DNA of 64,000 nt from DASZIT01 sp963709665 (GCA_963709665.1 CAVPWU010000002.1:1364001-1428000); one strand, 5' to 3'. Shown: positions 44,458-53,431, numbered from the stretch's first letter. Translations and numbers: made by a program. Notes: a model not told the origin generated them from the letters alone.

Positions 44458-45693
44458 TCAGACCGGGAGGTCGCCGGTGGCCGACCGGGTGGACCCGAAG
44501 TCCTTGTAGGCGGCGATGGTCCGCTCGGCGATCCGCATCTGGTGGATCTCGTCGGCCCCGTCGGCGAACCGCGCCCAGCGGGCGTGCTGGAGCATGGAGG
44601 CGAGGGGGGTGTCGGTGGAGTACCCGAGCGCCCCGTGGACCTGGATGGCCCGGTCGATGATCCGGTTCAGGCTGTTGGCCACGAAGTGCTTGGCCATCGA
44701 CACCTCGGTGCGGAAGTCGTCGCCCCGGTCGATCTTGTAGGCGGCGTGCAGCACCATCAGCTTGCACTGGTAGAGCTCCATGGCCGAGTCGGCGATCAGC
44801 CACTGGACGCCCTGCTTCTCCGCCAGCAGCGACCCGTGGGAGTACCGGTGGAGCGACCGGTCCACCATCATGTCGAGGGCGGTCTCCGCCTGGGCGATCC
44901 ACCGCATGCAGTGGGCCAGCCGGGCGGGTCCCAGCCGGGCCTGGCCCAGCCGGTGGCCGTTGCCGCGGCCCCCCAGGATCTGGTCGTTGTGGACCCGGAG
45001 GTCCTCGATGACGATCTCGCTGTGGCCGGTGGAGCCGTGCATGGTCTCCACCTCCCGGACGTCGTTCCACCCCTCGGAGGGGATGTCGACCAGAAAGGCG
45101 GTGGTGGCCCCCGACGAGCCCTCCGGCACCTCGCTCTCGGTCCGGGCGATGAGGATGGCGAACTGGGCGCGCCGGGCGTTGGAGATGAACCACTTGTGGC
45201 CGTTGATGATCCACTCGTCGCCGTCGGGCTCGGCGTGGGTCCGCATCAGCGTGGGGTCGGAGCCGGCCACCTCCGGCTCGGTCATGGCGAAGCAGGACAT
45301 GGCCGTCCCCTCGCACAGCCGGCGCAGGTAGTTGTCCTTCTGCGCCTCCGTGCCCCAGTGCAGCAGGGTGTGCATGTTCCCCTCGTCGGGGGCCTGGCAG
45401 TTGAGGACCCACGGGCCCAGGCGGGTCTTGGCCGCCTCGGCCTGGACCATGGCCAGCTCCACGTGGCCCAGCCCCATGCCCCCCCACTCCACCGGCATGT
45501 GGGGCAGCCACAGCCCCTGGGCCCTGGCCTGCTCCCGCAGGTCGAAGATGGTGGTCAGGTACTCCCGGCGGGAGAGCACCTTCTCCTCGCTGTCGAAGCC
45601 GGCCACCGCCGGGAGCACGGTCCCCTGGATGAAGTCCCGCACCCGGGTGCGGACCTTCTCGTGCTCGGGGGAGAGCGTGAAGTCGATGGCCAT
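44458..45693 (-). CDS. Acyl-CoA dehydrogenase family protein
   Basis: A 411-residue flavoprotein introducing an alpha,beta double bond into an acyl-CoA. Family motifs are PVEWGGMGLGHVE, CFAMTEPEVAGSDPT (FAD contact), WIINGHKWFISNA, and the C-terminal FADGADEIHQMRIAERTI, which positions the substrate pocket. It looks like the ACAD10/11-like single-subunit class. ATG 45693 has AAGGAG upstream, and the preceding extension is not family-like. It follows the thiolase-like gene by 97 nt. Confidence 0.9.
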   Translation of the reverse strand: MAIDFTLSPEHEKVRTRVRDFIQGTVLPAVAGFDSEEKVLSRREYLTTIFDLREQARAQGLWLPHMPVEWGGMGLGHVELAMVQAEAAKTRLGPWVLNCQAPDEGNMHTLLHWGTEAQKDNYLRRLCEGTAMSCFAMTEPEVAGSDPTLMRTHAEPDGDEWIINGHKWFISNARRAQFAILIARTESEVPEGSSGATTAFLVDIPSEGWNDVREVETMHGSTGHSEIVIEDLRVHNDQILGGRGNGHRLGQARLGPARLAHCMRWIAQAETALDMMVDRSLHRYSHGSLLAEKQGVQWLIADSAMELYQCKLMVLHAAYKIDRGDDFRTEVSMAKHFVANSLNRIIDRAIQVHGALGYSTDTPLASMLQHARWARFADGADEIHQMRIAERTIAAYKDFGSTRSATGDLPV

Positions 45694-45790
45694 GGGGCTC
45701 CTTCCGGGGGCTGGTCCCGGGGTCGGCCGCGGCACCCCCGCCTGGTCCGGCCTCCCCCTGGTCGCTCGCCGACTCCGGCGACGCGCGACG

Positions 45791-47239
45791 TCACCGCATC
45801 TTGGCACGCTCCCACTCACGGCGTCCGGCCGGGTGGAAGGTCCCCGCCCCCACGGTGACCTCCGTCCCGATCAGCTCGGTGGCCTCGGCGTGGGCGGCCA
45901 ACCCCCGGTCGTCCGAGAACGCCACGCAGCGGCGCCCGTCGGGGGTGTCACCGACCACCACGGTGTGGGCGGGCTCGAGGCCCTCGGGCGTCACGGTGTA
46001 GGTGACCACGGTGGCCGGCCCGGCATAGCCGTCGAGGGAGTCGACCACCGCCACCTGGCCGGTGGCCGCCGTCGCCTCGGGCGTCAGGTCGGCCAGGAGC
46101 GGCCCGCCGGCATCGGGCTCCGTGCACCACACGGCCAGCCCCGGCTTGGTGAGCAGGCCGCTGACGGTGGTCACCAGCCCGAGGGACCCCGGGTGGGACC
46201 GGAGACGGGCCACCACCTCGGCGGTGGCCTGGTAGACGAAGTTGTTGAACGGGCCCCCGGCGAACGCCATGCCGCCGGTCACCGTCGGGGTCCCCTCCGG
46301 GTCCAGGCCCAGCTCGCGCTGCTGGACACGGACGGCGGCCGGAAAGCAGCTGTAGACCTCCACCACCTCGGCCTCGGCCACCGGCCGGCCGATCCAGGCG
46401 GCGGCGGCCCGTCCCAGCACCCCCATGGCCGGCCAGCGGTGGGGCTCGCCCCGGGCCAGCAGCGACACCGCCTGGGTCGACTCCAACCCGACCCGCGGGA
46501 ACACCCACCGGTCGGTGGGCACCCCGAGGCGGCGGGCCGTCGCCACCGAGCAGAGGATCAGGGCGGCCGCCTGGTCCACCGTCCACTGGGTCGAGTGCCA
46601 CTTGTTGTACGGGAAGGCCAGCGGTCGGTTGGTGGGGCCGGGGGTGTCGATCTCCCCGGCGGTCATCGGCGTCGGGAAGGCGGCCCGGGGATTGGCCCGG
46701 GCCACCCGGTTGAACCGGGCCCAGAGCTCGGAGACCCGGAGGCGGTGCTCCGGCACCGACTGCCCCTCGGCGGCCCGGAGGGCGTTGTCGATCATGGCGT
46801 ACTGCTGGACCGGGTCCCACAGCCGGGTGGCCACCTCCACCGGCGCCACCACCGGCCCCGGCCGGAGCTGCAGGACGTCGGGGCTCGCCCCGGGCTGGTC
46901 GGTCGCCACGGCGCCCGGGGACCGGGCCCACCGCTTGGCCTCGCCGCCCACCACCACCGCCACCTCGGAGCTGCCGTCCCGGATGGCGGCGCAGGCGTCG
47001 TTGATCAGGGTCTGCTGGGGGATCCCCAGCTCGACCCGGTGGGTGCGGGCGGTCGGCGCACCCACCGCGACGGCCACCAGCCGACCCGGGTCCGGGTAGG
47101 ACCAGCTCCCCTCGGGCACCGCCACCCGGTCGATGGCGGCCAGCACGGACGGTGCGCCGGCATCGTCGGCGGCGGCCCGGAGCGCCTCGGCCATGAGCGC
47201 GGTGGCCTCCCGGTCGCCCGAGGCCGCTCCCACCCCCAC
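45791..47239 (-). CDS. Thiolase-like protein (TLP1-type acetyl-CoA acetyltransferase)
   Basis: About 482 residues from the in-frame GTG 47239. The thiolase fold is recognised from LINDACAAIRDGSSEVAVVVGGEA, AFPYNKWHSTQWTVDQAAALI, EVVEVYSCFPAAVR and TGGMAFAGGPFNNF. The C-terminal ~100 residues match the extra domain of mycobacterial thiolase-like protein 1. The true N-terminus is probably longer: DPRLPVLVGVG continues in frame upstream with no start. An out-of-frame ATG at 47285, 6 nt after the DUF4031 stop, would join if one base near 47265 were extra. It is probably involved in acyl-CoA chain processing; substrate unknown. Confidence 0.75.
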   Translation of the reverse strand: MGVGAASGDREATALMAEALRAAADDAGAPSVLAAIDRVAVPEGSWSYPDPGRLVAVAVGAPTARTHRVELGIPQQTLINDACAAIRDGSSEVAVVVGGEAKRWARSPGAVATDQPGASPDVLQLRPGPVVAPVEVATRLWDPVQQYAMIDNALRAAEGQSVPEHRLRVSELWARFNRVARANPRAAFPTPMTAGEIDTPGPTNRPLAFPYNKWHSTQWTVDQAAALILCSVATARRLGVPTDRWVFPRVGLESTQAVSLLARGEPHRWPAMGVLGRAAAAWIGRPVAEAEVVEVYSCFPAAVRVQQRELGLDPEGTPTVTGGMAFAGGPFNNFVYQATAEVVARLRSHPGSLGLVTTVSGLLTKPGLAVWCTEPDAGGPLLADLTPEATAATGQVAVVDSLDGYAGPATVVTYTVTPEGLEPAHTVVVGDTPDGRRCVAFSDDRGLAAHAEATELIGTEVTVGAGTFHPAGRREWERAKMR

Positions 47240-47291
47240 CAGTACCGGTAGGCGCGGGTCGAGGCGGTCGGCTCCCCGGCGGCATCTCGCC

Positions 47292-47597
47292 CTACCGCCT
47301 GTCGGCGGTGCCGGTCGGGTGGCCCCCGTGGCGGCGAGCCCGCATCATCCGGCCCACCTGACGCCAGGTCACCGCCACCGCCCCCAGCTCCAGGGCCTGG
47401 GGCCGCAGCCGGTCGGGCACGTCGTAGTGGGCCTGGTGGGGCCGACGGGCGTTGCTCTGGAACCAGGCCCGCTTCATCCCCAGCCGGGCGGCGAAGGCGT
47501 GGAGCTCCTCGTCGGTGTCGGCCACCAGGTGGGACCACCGGTCGTCGACCGGCCCCAGGCGGGCGGGCTGGCGCCAGTCGTCGAGGTAGACGGTCAC
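47292..47597 (-). CDS. DUF4031 domain-containing protein
   Basis: A 101-residue protein that is nearly all DUF4031: MTVYLDDWRQPARLG, WSHLVADTDEELHAFAARLG, RAWFQSNARRPHQAHYDVPD. The function is unknown. The family is widespread in actinobacteria, usually next to housekeeping genes. It lies 19 nt after the rhodanese gene and just before the thiolase-like gene, so it may be co-transcribed with both. Confidence 0.85.
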   Translation of the reverse strand: MTVYLDDWRQPARLGPVDDRWSHLVADTDEELHAFAARLGMKRAWFQSNARRPHQAHYDVPDRLRPQALELGAVAVTWRQVGRMMRARRHGGHPTGTADRR

Positions 47598-47616
47598 GGG
47601 TCGGACGACGGGACGC

Positions 47617-47967
47617 TCAGATGACCTGGCCGGCGCCGCCGCCCTCGACCACCACCGGACGGCCGGTCGCCTCCCAGGCCTGCATGCCGCCGGTCAGGTT
47701 CACCGGGTCGAACCCCTGGTCGGCCAACAGGTTGGCCACCGCCAGCGACCGGGCCCCACCCCGGCAGATGCAGACCACGGTCCCCCCGGCGGGCAGCTCG
47801 GCCGTGCGGCCGGCCACCTCCCCCATCGGGATGTGGAGGGCGGTCGGGGCGTGTCCGGCCTCCCACTCGTCGTCCTCACGGACGTCGAGCAGGACGGCAC
47901 CGCCGTCGAGCAGGGGCTCCGCCTCGTCGGGGGTCACCTCGCGGATGGGTGGGGTCTGGTCGCTCAC
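47617..47967 (-). CDS. Rhodanese-like domain protein
   Basis: A single-domain rhodanese of 116 residues: VLLDVREDDEWEAGHAPTALHIPMGEV, then the active-site loop VVCICRGGARS with the catalytic cysteine, ending with LTGGMQAWEATGRPVV. Such proteins carry sulfane sulfur as a persulfide; the acceptor is unknown. GTG 47967 follows a minus-strand TACCGT (47979-47974) by six bases, so it appears leaderless and is the first gene of this transcription unit. Confidence 0.88.
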   Translation of the reverse strand: MSDQTPPIREVTPDEAEPLLDGGAVLLDVREDDEWEAGHAPTALHIPMGEVAGRTAELPAGGTVVCICRGGARSLAVANLLADQGFDPVNLTGGMQAWEATGRPVVVEGGGAGQVI

Positions 47968-48010
47968 GCCCTCACGGTACCGGCCCCGGGGACCGGCGGC
48001 GACCGGGCGG

Positions 48011-48451
48011 TCAGCCCGGCAGGTCCATCAGCTCGATCCGGGTCCCGTCGGGATCGGTGCAGTAGAGGAAGTCGAGGTGGGCGGGGCCGAGGTCGAAGGT
48101 GGTCCGGGTGGGGCGCACCACGGAGCCCCCCAGGGACTCGATGGTGGCGGCCACCGCCTCGACGTCGTCGACCCGGAGGGAGAGGTGGGTGAGGCCGAGC
48201 TGGTTCATGGGTCGCCGGACCGGCTCGCCGATGGGGCCCGGCTCGGTGAAGGCGAGCAGCTCGAGGGTCACGCCGTCCCGGCGGATCATCCGGGACTCGA
48301 GGGAGACCGGCGAGACCTCCATGAGGGCGGCGAACTCCTCGCCGACGTGGTGGGAGTCGGTCGGCTCGAACCCCAGGCCCTCGCAGTAGAAGCGCAGGGA
48401 GCGCTCGAGGTCGGAGACGCAGATGCCCAGGTGGGAGAAGGTGACGGTCAT
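48011..48451 (-). CDS. VOC family (glyoxalase/bleomycin resistance-type) protein
   Basis: A 146-residue protein with two beta-alpha-beta-beta-beta modules: FSHLGICVSDLERSLRFYCEGLGFE, then GLTHLSLRVDDVEAVAATIES. Metal-ligand positions are present (His in SHLGI, His in LTHLSL, Glu in GTRIELMD). Members include glyoxalases, methylmalonyl-CoA epimerase-like enzymes and dioxygenases; no subfamily is clear. ATG 48451 has GGAGGG upstream. The longer frame before it is not conserved-looking. Confidence 0.86.
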   Translation of the reverse strand: MTVTFSHLGICVSDLERSLRFYCEGLGFEPTDSHHVGEEFAALMEVSPVSLESRMIRRDGVTLELLAFTEPGPIGEPVRRPMNQLGLTHLSLRVDDVEAVAATIESLGGSVVRPTRTTFDLGPAHLDFLYCTDPDGTRIELMDLPG

Positions 48452-48735
48452 CGGCCCTCCGGCGATCGGTGCCGGGGTCCCGGCCCCGACATGGTGCCAC
48501 GGGCCCGCCCGCCGGCGCCCCCGGGCCGGTGTCCCGGTCGACCGGTGAGCGGGTGGTGGCCGGTACGCTGGGCAGATCGACGACCGAGCAGCGGACCCGG
48601 GCGGCATACGGCAGTCAACGGCTGCGCCGGAGCGCGCGCCCGGCGCCGCCACCCCGGGGGCCGCCCCGGTCGAGGGCTCCGAGGCGCTCCCCCCCGCGCC
48701 GGTGGTGGAGGGAGGCGGCGGATCCGACCTTGAGG

Positions 48736-50314
48736 ATGCCCCACTTCGGCCTGGCCGTGCTGCTGGCCATCCTCTTCCTCACCTTCCTGGACAACACGGT
48801 CATCAGCGCCACCCTCTCCGCCGTCCAGTCCGGGCTGCACGCCGGGGTGGCCCAGCTCCAGTGGGTGGTCAGCGGCTACGCCCTCACCTTCGCCAGCCTG
48901 ATGCTGATCTGCGGGCAGCCTGGGCGACAACTTCGGCCGCAAGAAGATCATGCTCATCGGGGTGGTGGTGTTCTGCGCCGGCTCGGTGGTGTCCGCCCTG
49001 GCCACCAGCTCCGCCGAGCTGATCCTCGGCCGGGTGATCATGGGGGCGGGGGCGGCCGGCTCCGAGCCGGGCACCCTGTCGATGATCCGCCACCTCTACC
49101 CCGAGCGGAAGACGCCGGGCCCGGGCCCTCGGCATCTGGTCGGCGGTGTCCGGGCTGGCCCTGGCCCTCGGGCCGGTGATCGGCGGGGTGCTGGTGGGGG
49201 TGTCCTCCTGGCGGGCCGTCTTCTGGTTCAACCTGGCCTTCGGGGCGGTGGTCCTGGCCATGGCGGCGGTGGTGCTGCCGGAGAACGCCGACCCGGTGCG
49301 GGGCCGGGTCGACTACCCCGGGTTCGTGCTGGGGGCGGTGGCCCTCGGCACCGCCACCTTCGCCACCATCTCCGGCGAGACGGCCGGGTACATCACCTGG
49401 TGGGTGCTGACCCTCTACGGCGTCAGCGTGGTGGCCCTGGGGGCCTTCGTGCTGGTGGAGCGCCGGGCCGCAGAACCCCATGCTCGACCTGTCGCTTCTT
49501 CCGCCGGCTCCCGTTCGCCGGCTCCACCTTCGTGGCCTTCACCAGCTACTTCGGGATCTTCTCCATCTTCTTCTTCGTGGCCCTCTACCTCGAGGTGGTG
49601 GGCGACGCCTCGCCGTTCTCGCTGGCCCTCGACTTCATCCCGCTGACCGCCGGCATGGTGCTGGCCTCGCTGTTCACCGGGCGGTGGGTGGCGGCCATCG
49701 GGAGCCGGGTGCCGATGATGGTGGGGTGCGTGGTGGCGGCGGCGGGCATCCTCCTCACCGACGTGGTCATCACCCCCCAGGCCGGCCTCTCCACCGTCGG
49801 GTGGACCCTGGCCATCGCCGGCATCGGCTTCGGCATCGTGGTGGTGCCGGTCACCTCCTCGGCGCTGACCAGCGTGCCGGCCGAGCACTCGGGCATGGCG
49901 GCCTCCACCACCAACACCAGTCGGGAGCTGGGGGCGGTGGCCGGGGTGGCCATCCTCGGCTCCATCGTCAACGGCCAGCTCACCGTGCAGCTGGCCGACC
50001 GCCTGGCCGCCATCGGCATCCCTCCCGCCTTCCGGTCCCAGGTGATCGCGGCGGTCACCACCGGCTCACTGGGGTCACAGGCCCGCGGGTCGGCCGGCAA
50101 GGGGAACGCCTCCATCCAGGAGATCATCAACAAGGTGGTGACCGCCGCCTACGGGGCGTTCGGCCACGGCCTCGACCTGGCCCTCACCGCCTCGGGGGCC
50201 CTGCTGCTGGTGTCGGCGGTGGTGGCCTACCTGACCGGCTTCTCCACCCGGCGCGGGCGGGGACCGATCGAGTCGGACGACGACGGGTTGGCGGTCGACG
50301 GAGCACCCGCCTGA
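48736..50314 (+). CDS. MFS transporter, DHA2-like (four frameshifts)
   Basis: One exporter gene in four pieces. Removing single bases near 48914 (G), 49115 (C), 49471 (C) and 49496 (T) gives ~524 residues with 14 membrane helices: LAILFLTFLDNTVISATL (helix 1, with the LDxTVI DHA2 signature), LGDNFGRKKIMLIG (motif A) and LALALGPVIGGVL (motif C). It is related in type to the exporter at 36 kb. The start is uncertain: ATG 48736 is used, but TTG 48730 has GGAGGGAGG further upstream. No stop substitutions are seen, so sequence error is likely. The 284-nt region before it holds only a TACGCT hexamer (48564-48569). Confidence 0.75.
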
Positions 50315-50390
50315 GGGTTCGGCGCCGAAGCACGCCGCCCTCGGGGCGGGGCGGTCAGGTCCGGGCAGACTGGTCGCATGCCACCTCCCA

Positions 50391-50403
50391 CCCCCCCCCC
50401 CCC
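50391..50403. repeat. Poly-C tract (13 C)
   Basis: Thirteen consecutive C lie between an ATG at 50378 and the body of the SDR gene. The ATG is itself preceded, six bases away, by a CAGACT hexamer. With 13 C the ATG frame ends after 17 codons; with 14 or 11 C it would read straight into the SDR. Confidence 0.85.
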
Positions 50404-50424
50404 GATGACCGGCGCCGGGCCGTG

Positions 50425-51129
50425 GTGAGCCCGGACTCCGGGCACGCCACCGTCCTCCTCATCGGGGCCTCCCGTGGCCTGGGCCTGGCCATCGCCGCCG
50501 AGTACCTCGATCGGGGGTCCCAGGTGGTGGCGACCGTCCGGGGTCCGGGGCGCACCCGGCTGCACGACCTGTACGACACCGCCGGGGGCCGGCTGGAGAT
50601 CGAGCACGTGGACGTCAACGCTCCGGACCAGGTCCACGCCCTGGGCTCCCGGCTCGATGGCCGCCGGTTCGACCTCCTGTTCGTCAACGCCGGGGTGACC
50701 AACCGCGCCGGGGAGACCAGCGCCGACGTCGCCACCGAGGAGTTCACCCGGCTGATGGTCACCAACGCGCTGAGCCCGATGCGGGTCATCGAGACCCTCG
50801 GGGGGCTGGTCGAGCCGGACGGCACCCTGGCGGTGATGTCCTCCGGTCAGGGCAGCATCGCCAACAACCACGGCGGCGGCTTCGAGATCTACCGGGCCAG
50901 CAAGTCCGCCCTCAACCAGCTCATGCGCAGCTACGCCGCCCGCCACCGTGACGGCCGCCGCACGCTGCTGCTCCTGGCGCCCGGCTGGGTCCAGACCGAG
51001 CTCGGGGGCCCCGGTGCCCGCCTCACCATCGGCGAGAGCATCCCCGGCCTGGTCACCACCGTCGAAGCCCAGCGGGGCCGTCCCGGCCTGCAGTTCCTCG
51101 ACTACCGGGGCGAGACCGTCCCCTGGTGA
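50425..51129 (+). CDS. SDR family oxidoreductase (start possibly controlled by a poly-C tract)
   Basis: A 234-residue short-chain dehydrogenase-like protein: VLLIGASRGLGLAIAAEYL, FVNAGVTNRAG, YRASKSALNQLM, LLLLAPGWVQTELGG. GTG 50425 is the listed start, but there is no good Shine-Dalgarno. The upstream ATG 50378 has leaderless-type promoter spacing and is separated from the gene by a C13 homopolymer that puts it out of frame by one base. The 3' end overlaps the convergent lipase-type gene by 28 nt. Confidence 0.82.
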   Translation: MSPDSGHATVLLIGASRGLGLAIAAEYLDRGSQVVATVRGPGRTRLHDLYDTAGGRLEIEHVDVNAPDQVHALGSRLDGRRFDLLFVNAGVTNRAGETSADVATEEFTRLMVTNALSPMRVIETLGGLVEPDGTLAVMSSGQGSIANNHGGGFEIYRASKSALNQLMRSYAARHRDGRRTLLLLAPGWVQTELGGPGARLTIGESIPGLVTTVEAQRGRPGLQFLDYRGETVPW

Positions 51130-52226
51130 GTCACCCGGCCCGGGGCTGGGGCGTCCGGGGCCGACGTCGGGGCCTGGCCGGCGGCGGCCAGCTGGTCGTC
51201 CACGAACCGGCCGGCCGCCGCCAGCACCCGGCGGCTGGCCTCGGCCCACGGCATCAGGATGGGGAAGACGTGGAACATGCCCGCCTCCTCCAGGGAGGTG
51301 GTCGGGACGCCCCCCTGGTCGAGATGGACCACCAGCCGTCGGATCCCGTCCCGGAACATCTCGTCCTCGCCGTAGGCCACGAAGGTGGGGGGCCAGCCGT
51401 GGACGTCCTGGTCGACGGCGGAGACGACGCCCGCCTCCGGATCCCGGCCGTGCAGGTAGGCGGCGGTCGGGATGTTCCACGGCAGGATGTCCCGGCCGGC
51501 GTTGCCGGTCATCGAGGCCCCCTCCAGCCCGAGGTCGACCTCCGGGGAGAAGAGCAGCACGCCCCCGATCGGACGGTGGTGCACCGCCCCCAGGGCGTAG
51601 AGGAGGGTGGAGGCCAGTCCCCCGCCACCGGAGTCGCCGGCCACGAAGCAGGTGCGCGGGTCCCTCCCCTGGTGGAGGAGGGCCTCCAGGACCAGCTCGG
51701 CGTCCTCCAGCCCGGCCGGGAAGGGGAACTCCGGGGCCAGGCGGTAGTCGGCCACGAAGATCTCGCACCCGGTGAAGTGGGCCAGCCAGGAGGTGAAGGC
51801 GGCGTACATCCGGGGGGAGGTGCCGATGTACCCGCCCCCGTGGAGGTAGAGGATGGTGCCGCGGGGCGCCTGGTCCCTCGGCCGGTACCAGAGTCCGGGG
51901 ACGCCGGCGATGTCCTCCGGGTGGCTGGCGGCACCGATGGCCCGGACCACCGGCGGCATCACCAGCCGGCAGAGGTCGTCGAGGACGATCTCCACCGAAC
52001 GGAACTCCTCGATGCGGAGGGAGGAGGCGTAGCCCATGAACGACCGGATGGTCTCCCGGGTCACCGCCACCGCCAGGTTGTGGGCCCGCGAGTCGGCCCC
52101 CGACAGCGGGCGGCGGAAGGGCACCCGGGCCAGGGCCGACCCCAGGCTGCCGGCCAGCCCGACCAGGTCGTTGACGGCGATGGGCAGCGGGGCGGTGGCC
52201 ACGCCCGGGCGGCGCCCCATCACCAT
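51102..52226 (-). CDS. Alpha/beta hydrolase of the hormone-sensitive lipase (HSL) family
   Basis: A 374-residue esterase/lipase: oxyanion-hole motif YLHGGGYIG (HGGG), nucleophile GDSGGGG, acid Asp in GEDEMFRD and His in GMFHVFPIL. The N-terminal ~100-residue cap is typical of actinobacterial Lip proteins, which hydrolyse short-chain or steroid esters. ATG 52226 has GGAGGG on its strand. The C-terminus is an Ala/Pro-rich tail extending into antisense overlap with the SDR gene. It follows the ACAD pair in the same direction and may share their pathway. Confidence 0.88.
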   Translation of the reverse strand: MVMGRRPGVATAPLPIAVNDLVGLAGSLGSALARVPFRRPLSGADSRAHNLAVAVTRETIRSFMGYASSLRIEEFRSVEIVLDDLCRLVMPPVVRAIGAASHPEDIAGVPGLWYRPRDQAPRGTILYLHGGGYIGTSPRMYAAFTSWLAHFTGCEIFVADYRLAPEFPFPAGLEDAELVLEALLHQGRDPRTCFVAGDSGGGGLASTLLYALGAVHHRPIGGVLLFSPEVDLGLEGASMTGNAGRDILPWNIPTAAYLHGRDPEAGVVSAVDQDVHGWPPTFVAYGEDEMFRDGIRRLVVHLDQGGVPTTSLEEAGMFHVFPILMPWAEASRRVLAAAGRFVDDQLAAAGQAPTSAPDAPAPGRVTHQGTVSPR

Positions 52227-52283
52227 CGTCGTCGCCCTCCGGTCATGGCCCCACCGTAGGCGGAGCCGGCGCCGGGACCGCGG

Positions 52284-53411
52284 TCAGACCGGCTCGGAGG
52301 CCAGCAGGCTCCCCAGCCGGCGGAGCTGGTCGGTGGCGCCGCCCAGGGTCAGCTCGATCTGCTTGGTGCGCAGGAAGTAGCGGTGCAGGGGGTAGTCGCG
52401 GTCGACCCCCACCCCGCCGTGGAGGTGGACGGCGGCGTGGACCACCCGCTGGCCCCCGTCGGCGGCCCAGAACTTGGCCACCGCCACCGCGTCCCCGGCC
52501 GGCAGTCCCTCCGACAGGCGCCAGGCGGCCTGCCAGGCGGTCAGCCGGATGGCCTCGGTGTCGACGTAGGCGTCGGCGGCCCGCTGGCCCACCGCCTGGA
52601 AGGTGGCGATCGGCTTCCCGAACTGCTCCCGGGTCTTGGTGTACTCGGCGGTCAGCGCCAGGGAGGCGGCGGCCACGCCGGCCTCCTCGACGGCCAGGGC
52701 GGCGGTCGACCGCTCCACCAGCCACTCGATGATCGACGTCCCGTCGGCGTCCGAGCCCAGCCGGGCGTCCTCGCCCAGCGCCACCCGGTCGAAGGTCAGC
52801 ACCGCCTCCGGGCGACCGGTGTTGGCCACCTGCCGCTGGCGGGTGACGCCCTCCGATGCCAGGTCCACGATGAACACCGCCGGCGCTCCGCCGTCCACCC
52901 GGGCGGGCACCAGCACGGCGGTGGCCACCAGGCCGCTGGGGACGAACGACTTGGTGCCGGTCAGGGTCCAGCCGGAGCCCTCGGCGGTGGCCACGGCGGC
53001 CGGAGCGTCCGGTGTCCCCCCCGTCTCCACCAGGGCGGTGGTGAGCACCGACTCGCCGGCCACCACGGGCGGGAGCCACCGCTGGCGCTGGTCGGGCGTC
53101 CCGAAGGCGGCGATGGCCGGGGCGGCGGCGGCCAGCGTCTCCACCACCGGCACGTAGGCGGCGGTCCGACCGGCCGCCTCCACGATCAGGGACGTCTCGA
53201 GGAACCCCAGCCCGGCCCCACCCACCTCCTCGGGCAGCGAGATGCCCAGCAGGCCGGCGCCGGCCAGCTCCGCCCAGAGCAACCGGTCGAACCGGTCGCC
53301 GTCGGCGTCCGCCTCGAGCTCCCGCAGGCGCTCGTGGGTGCTGAGATCGGCGAAGATCCGCTCGGCCAGCTCCCGGACGGCCTCCTGCTCCTCGTTGAAG
53401 GAGAACTCCAT
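52284..53411 (-). CDS. Acyl-CoA dehydrogenase, probable second subunit of a heteromeric pair
   Basis: A 375-residue ACAD: EFSFNEEQEAVRELAERIF, SLPEEVGGAGLGFLE, TKTREQFGKPIATFQAVGQ, and LHGGVGVDRDYPLHRYF near the C-terminus. The FAD-contact segment is atypical (ALVETGGTPDAP rather than the usual TEP-G-SD). This resembles the partner subunit of the actinobacterial alpha2beta2 dehydrogenases used in steroid side-chain oxidation (FadE26/27, 28/29 types). It lies 20 nt after the other ACAD gene. The heteromer proposal is inference from pairing and motif loss. Confidence 0.85.
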   Translation of the reverse strand: MEFSFNEEQEAVRELAERIFADLSTHERLRELEADADGDRFDRLLWAELAGAGLLGISLPEEVGGAGLGFLETSLIVEAAGRTAAYVPVVETLAAAAPAIAAFGTPDQRQRWLPPVVAGESVLTTALVETGGTPDAPAAVATAEGSGWTLTGTKSFVPSGLVATAVLVPARVDGGAPAVFIVDLASEGVTRQRQVANTGRPEAVLTFDRVALGEDARLGSDADGTSIIEWLVERSTAALAVEEAGVAAASLALTAEYTKTREQFGKPIATFQAVGQRAADAYVDTEAIRLTAWQAAWRLSEGLPAGDAVAVAKFWAADGGQRVVHAAVHLHGGVGVDRDYPLHRYFLRTKQIELTLGGATDQLRRLGSLLASEPV

Positions 53412-53431
53412 GGTTCCGTGCCCCCTGTTTC

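Noticed and set aside
48564..48735. Leaderless ATC start (TACGCT-N6-ATC 48576) giving the second MFS protein an N-terminal extension
   Set aside because: It would need a further frameshift, and the codons used lack the genomic third-position bias.
50378..50431. 17-codon open frame from ATG 50378 as a separate small gene
   Set aside because: It is proline homopolymer from the C tract with no sign of an independent product; treated as part of the possible phase switch.
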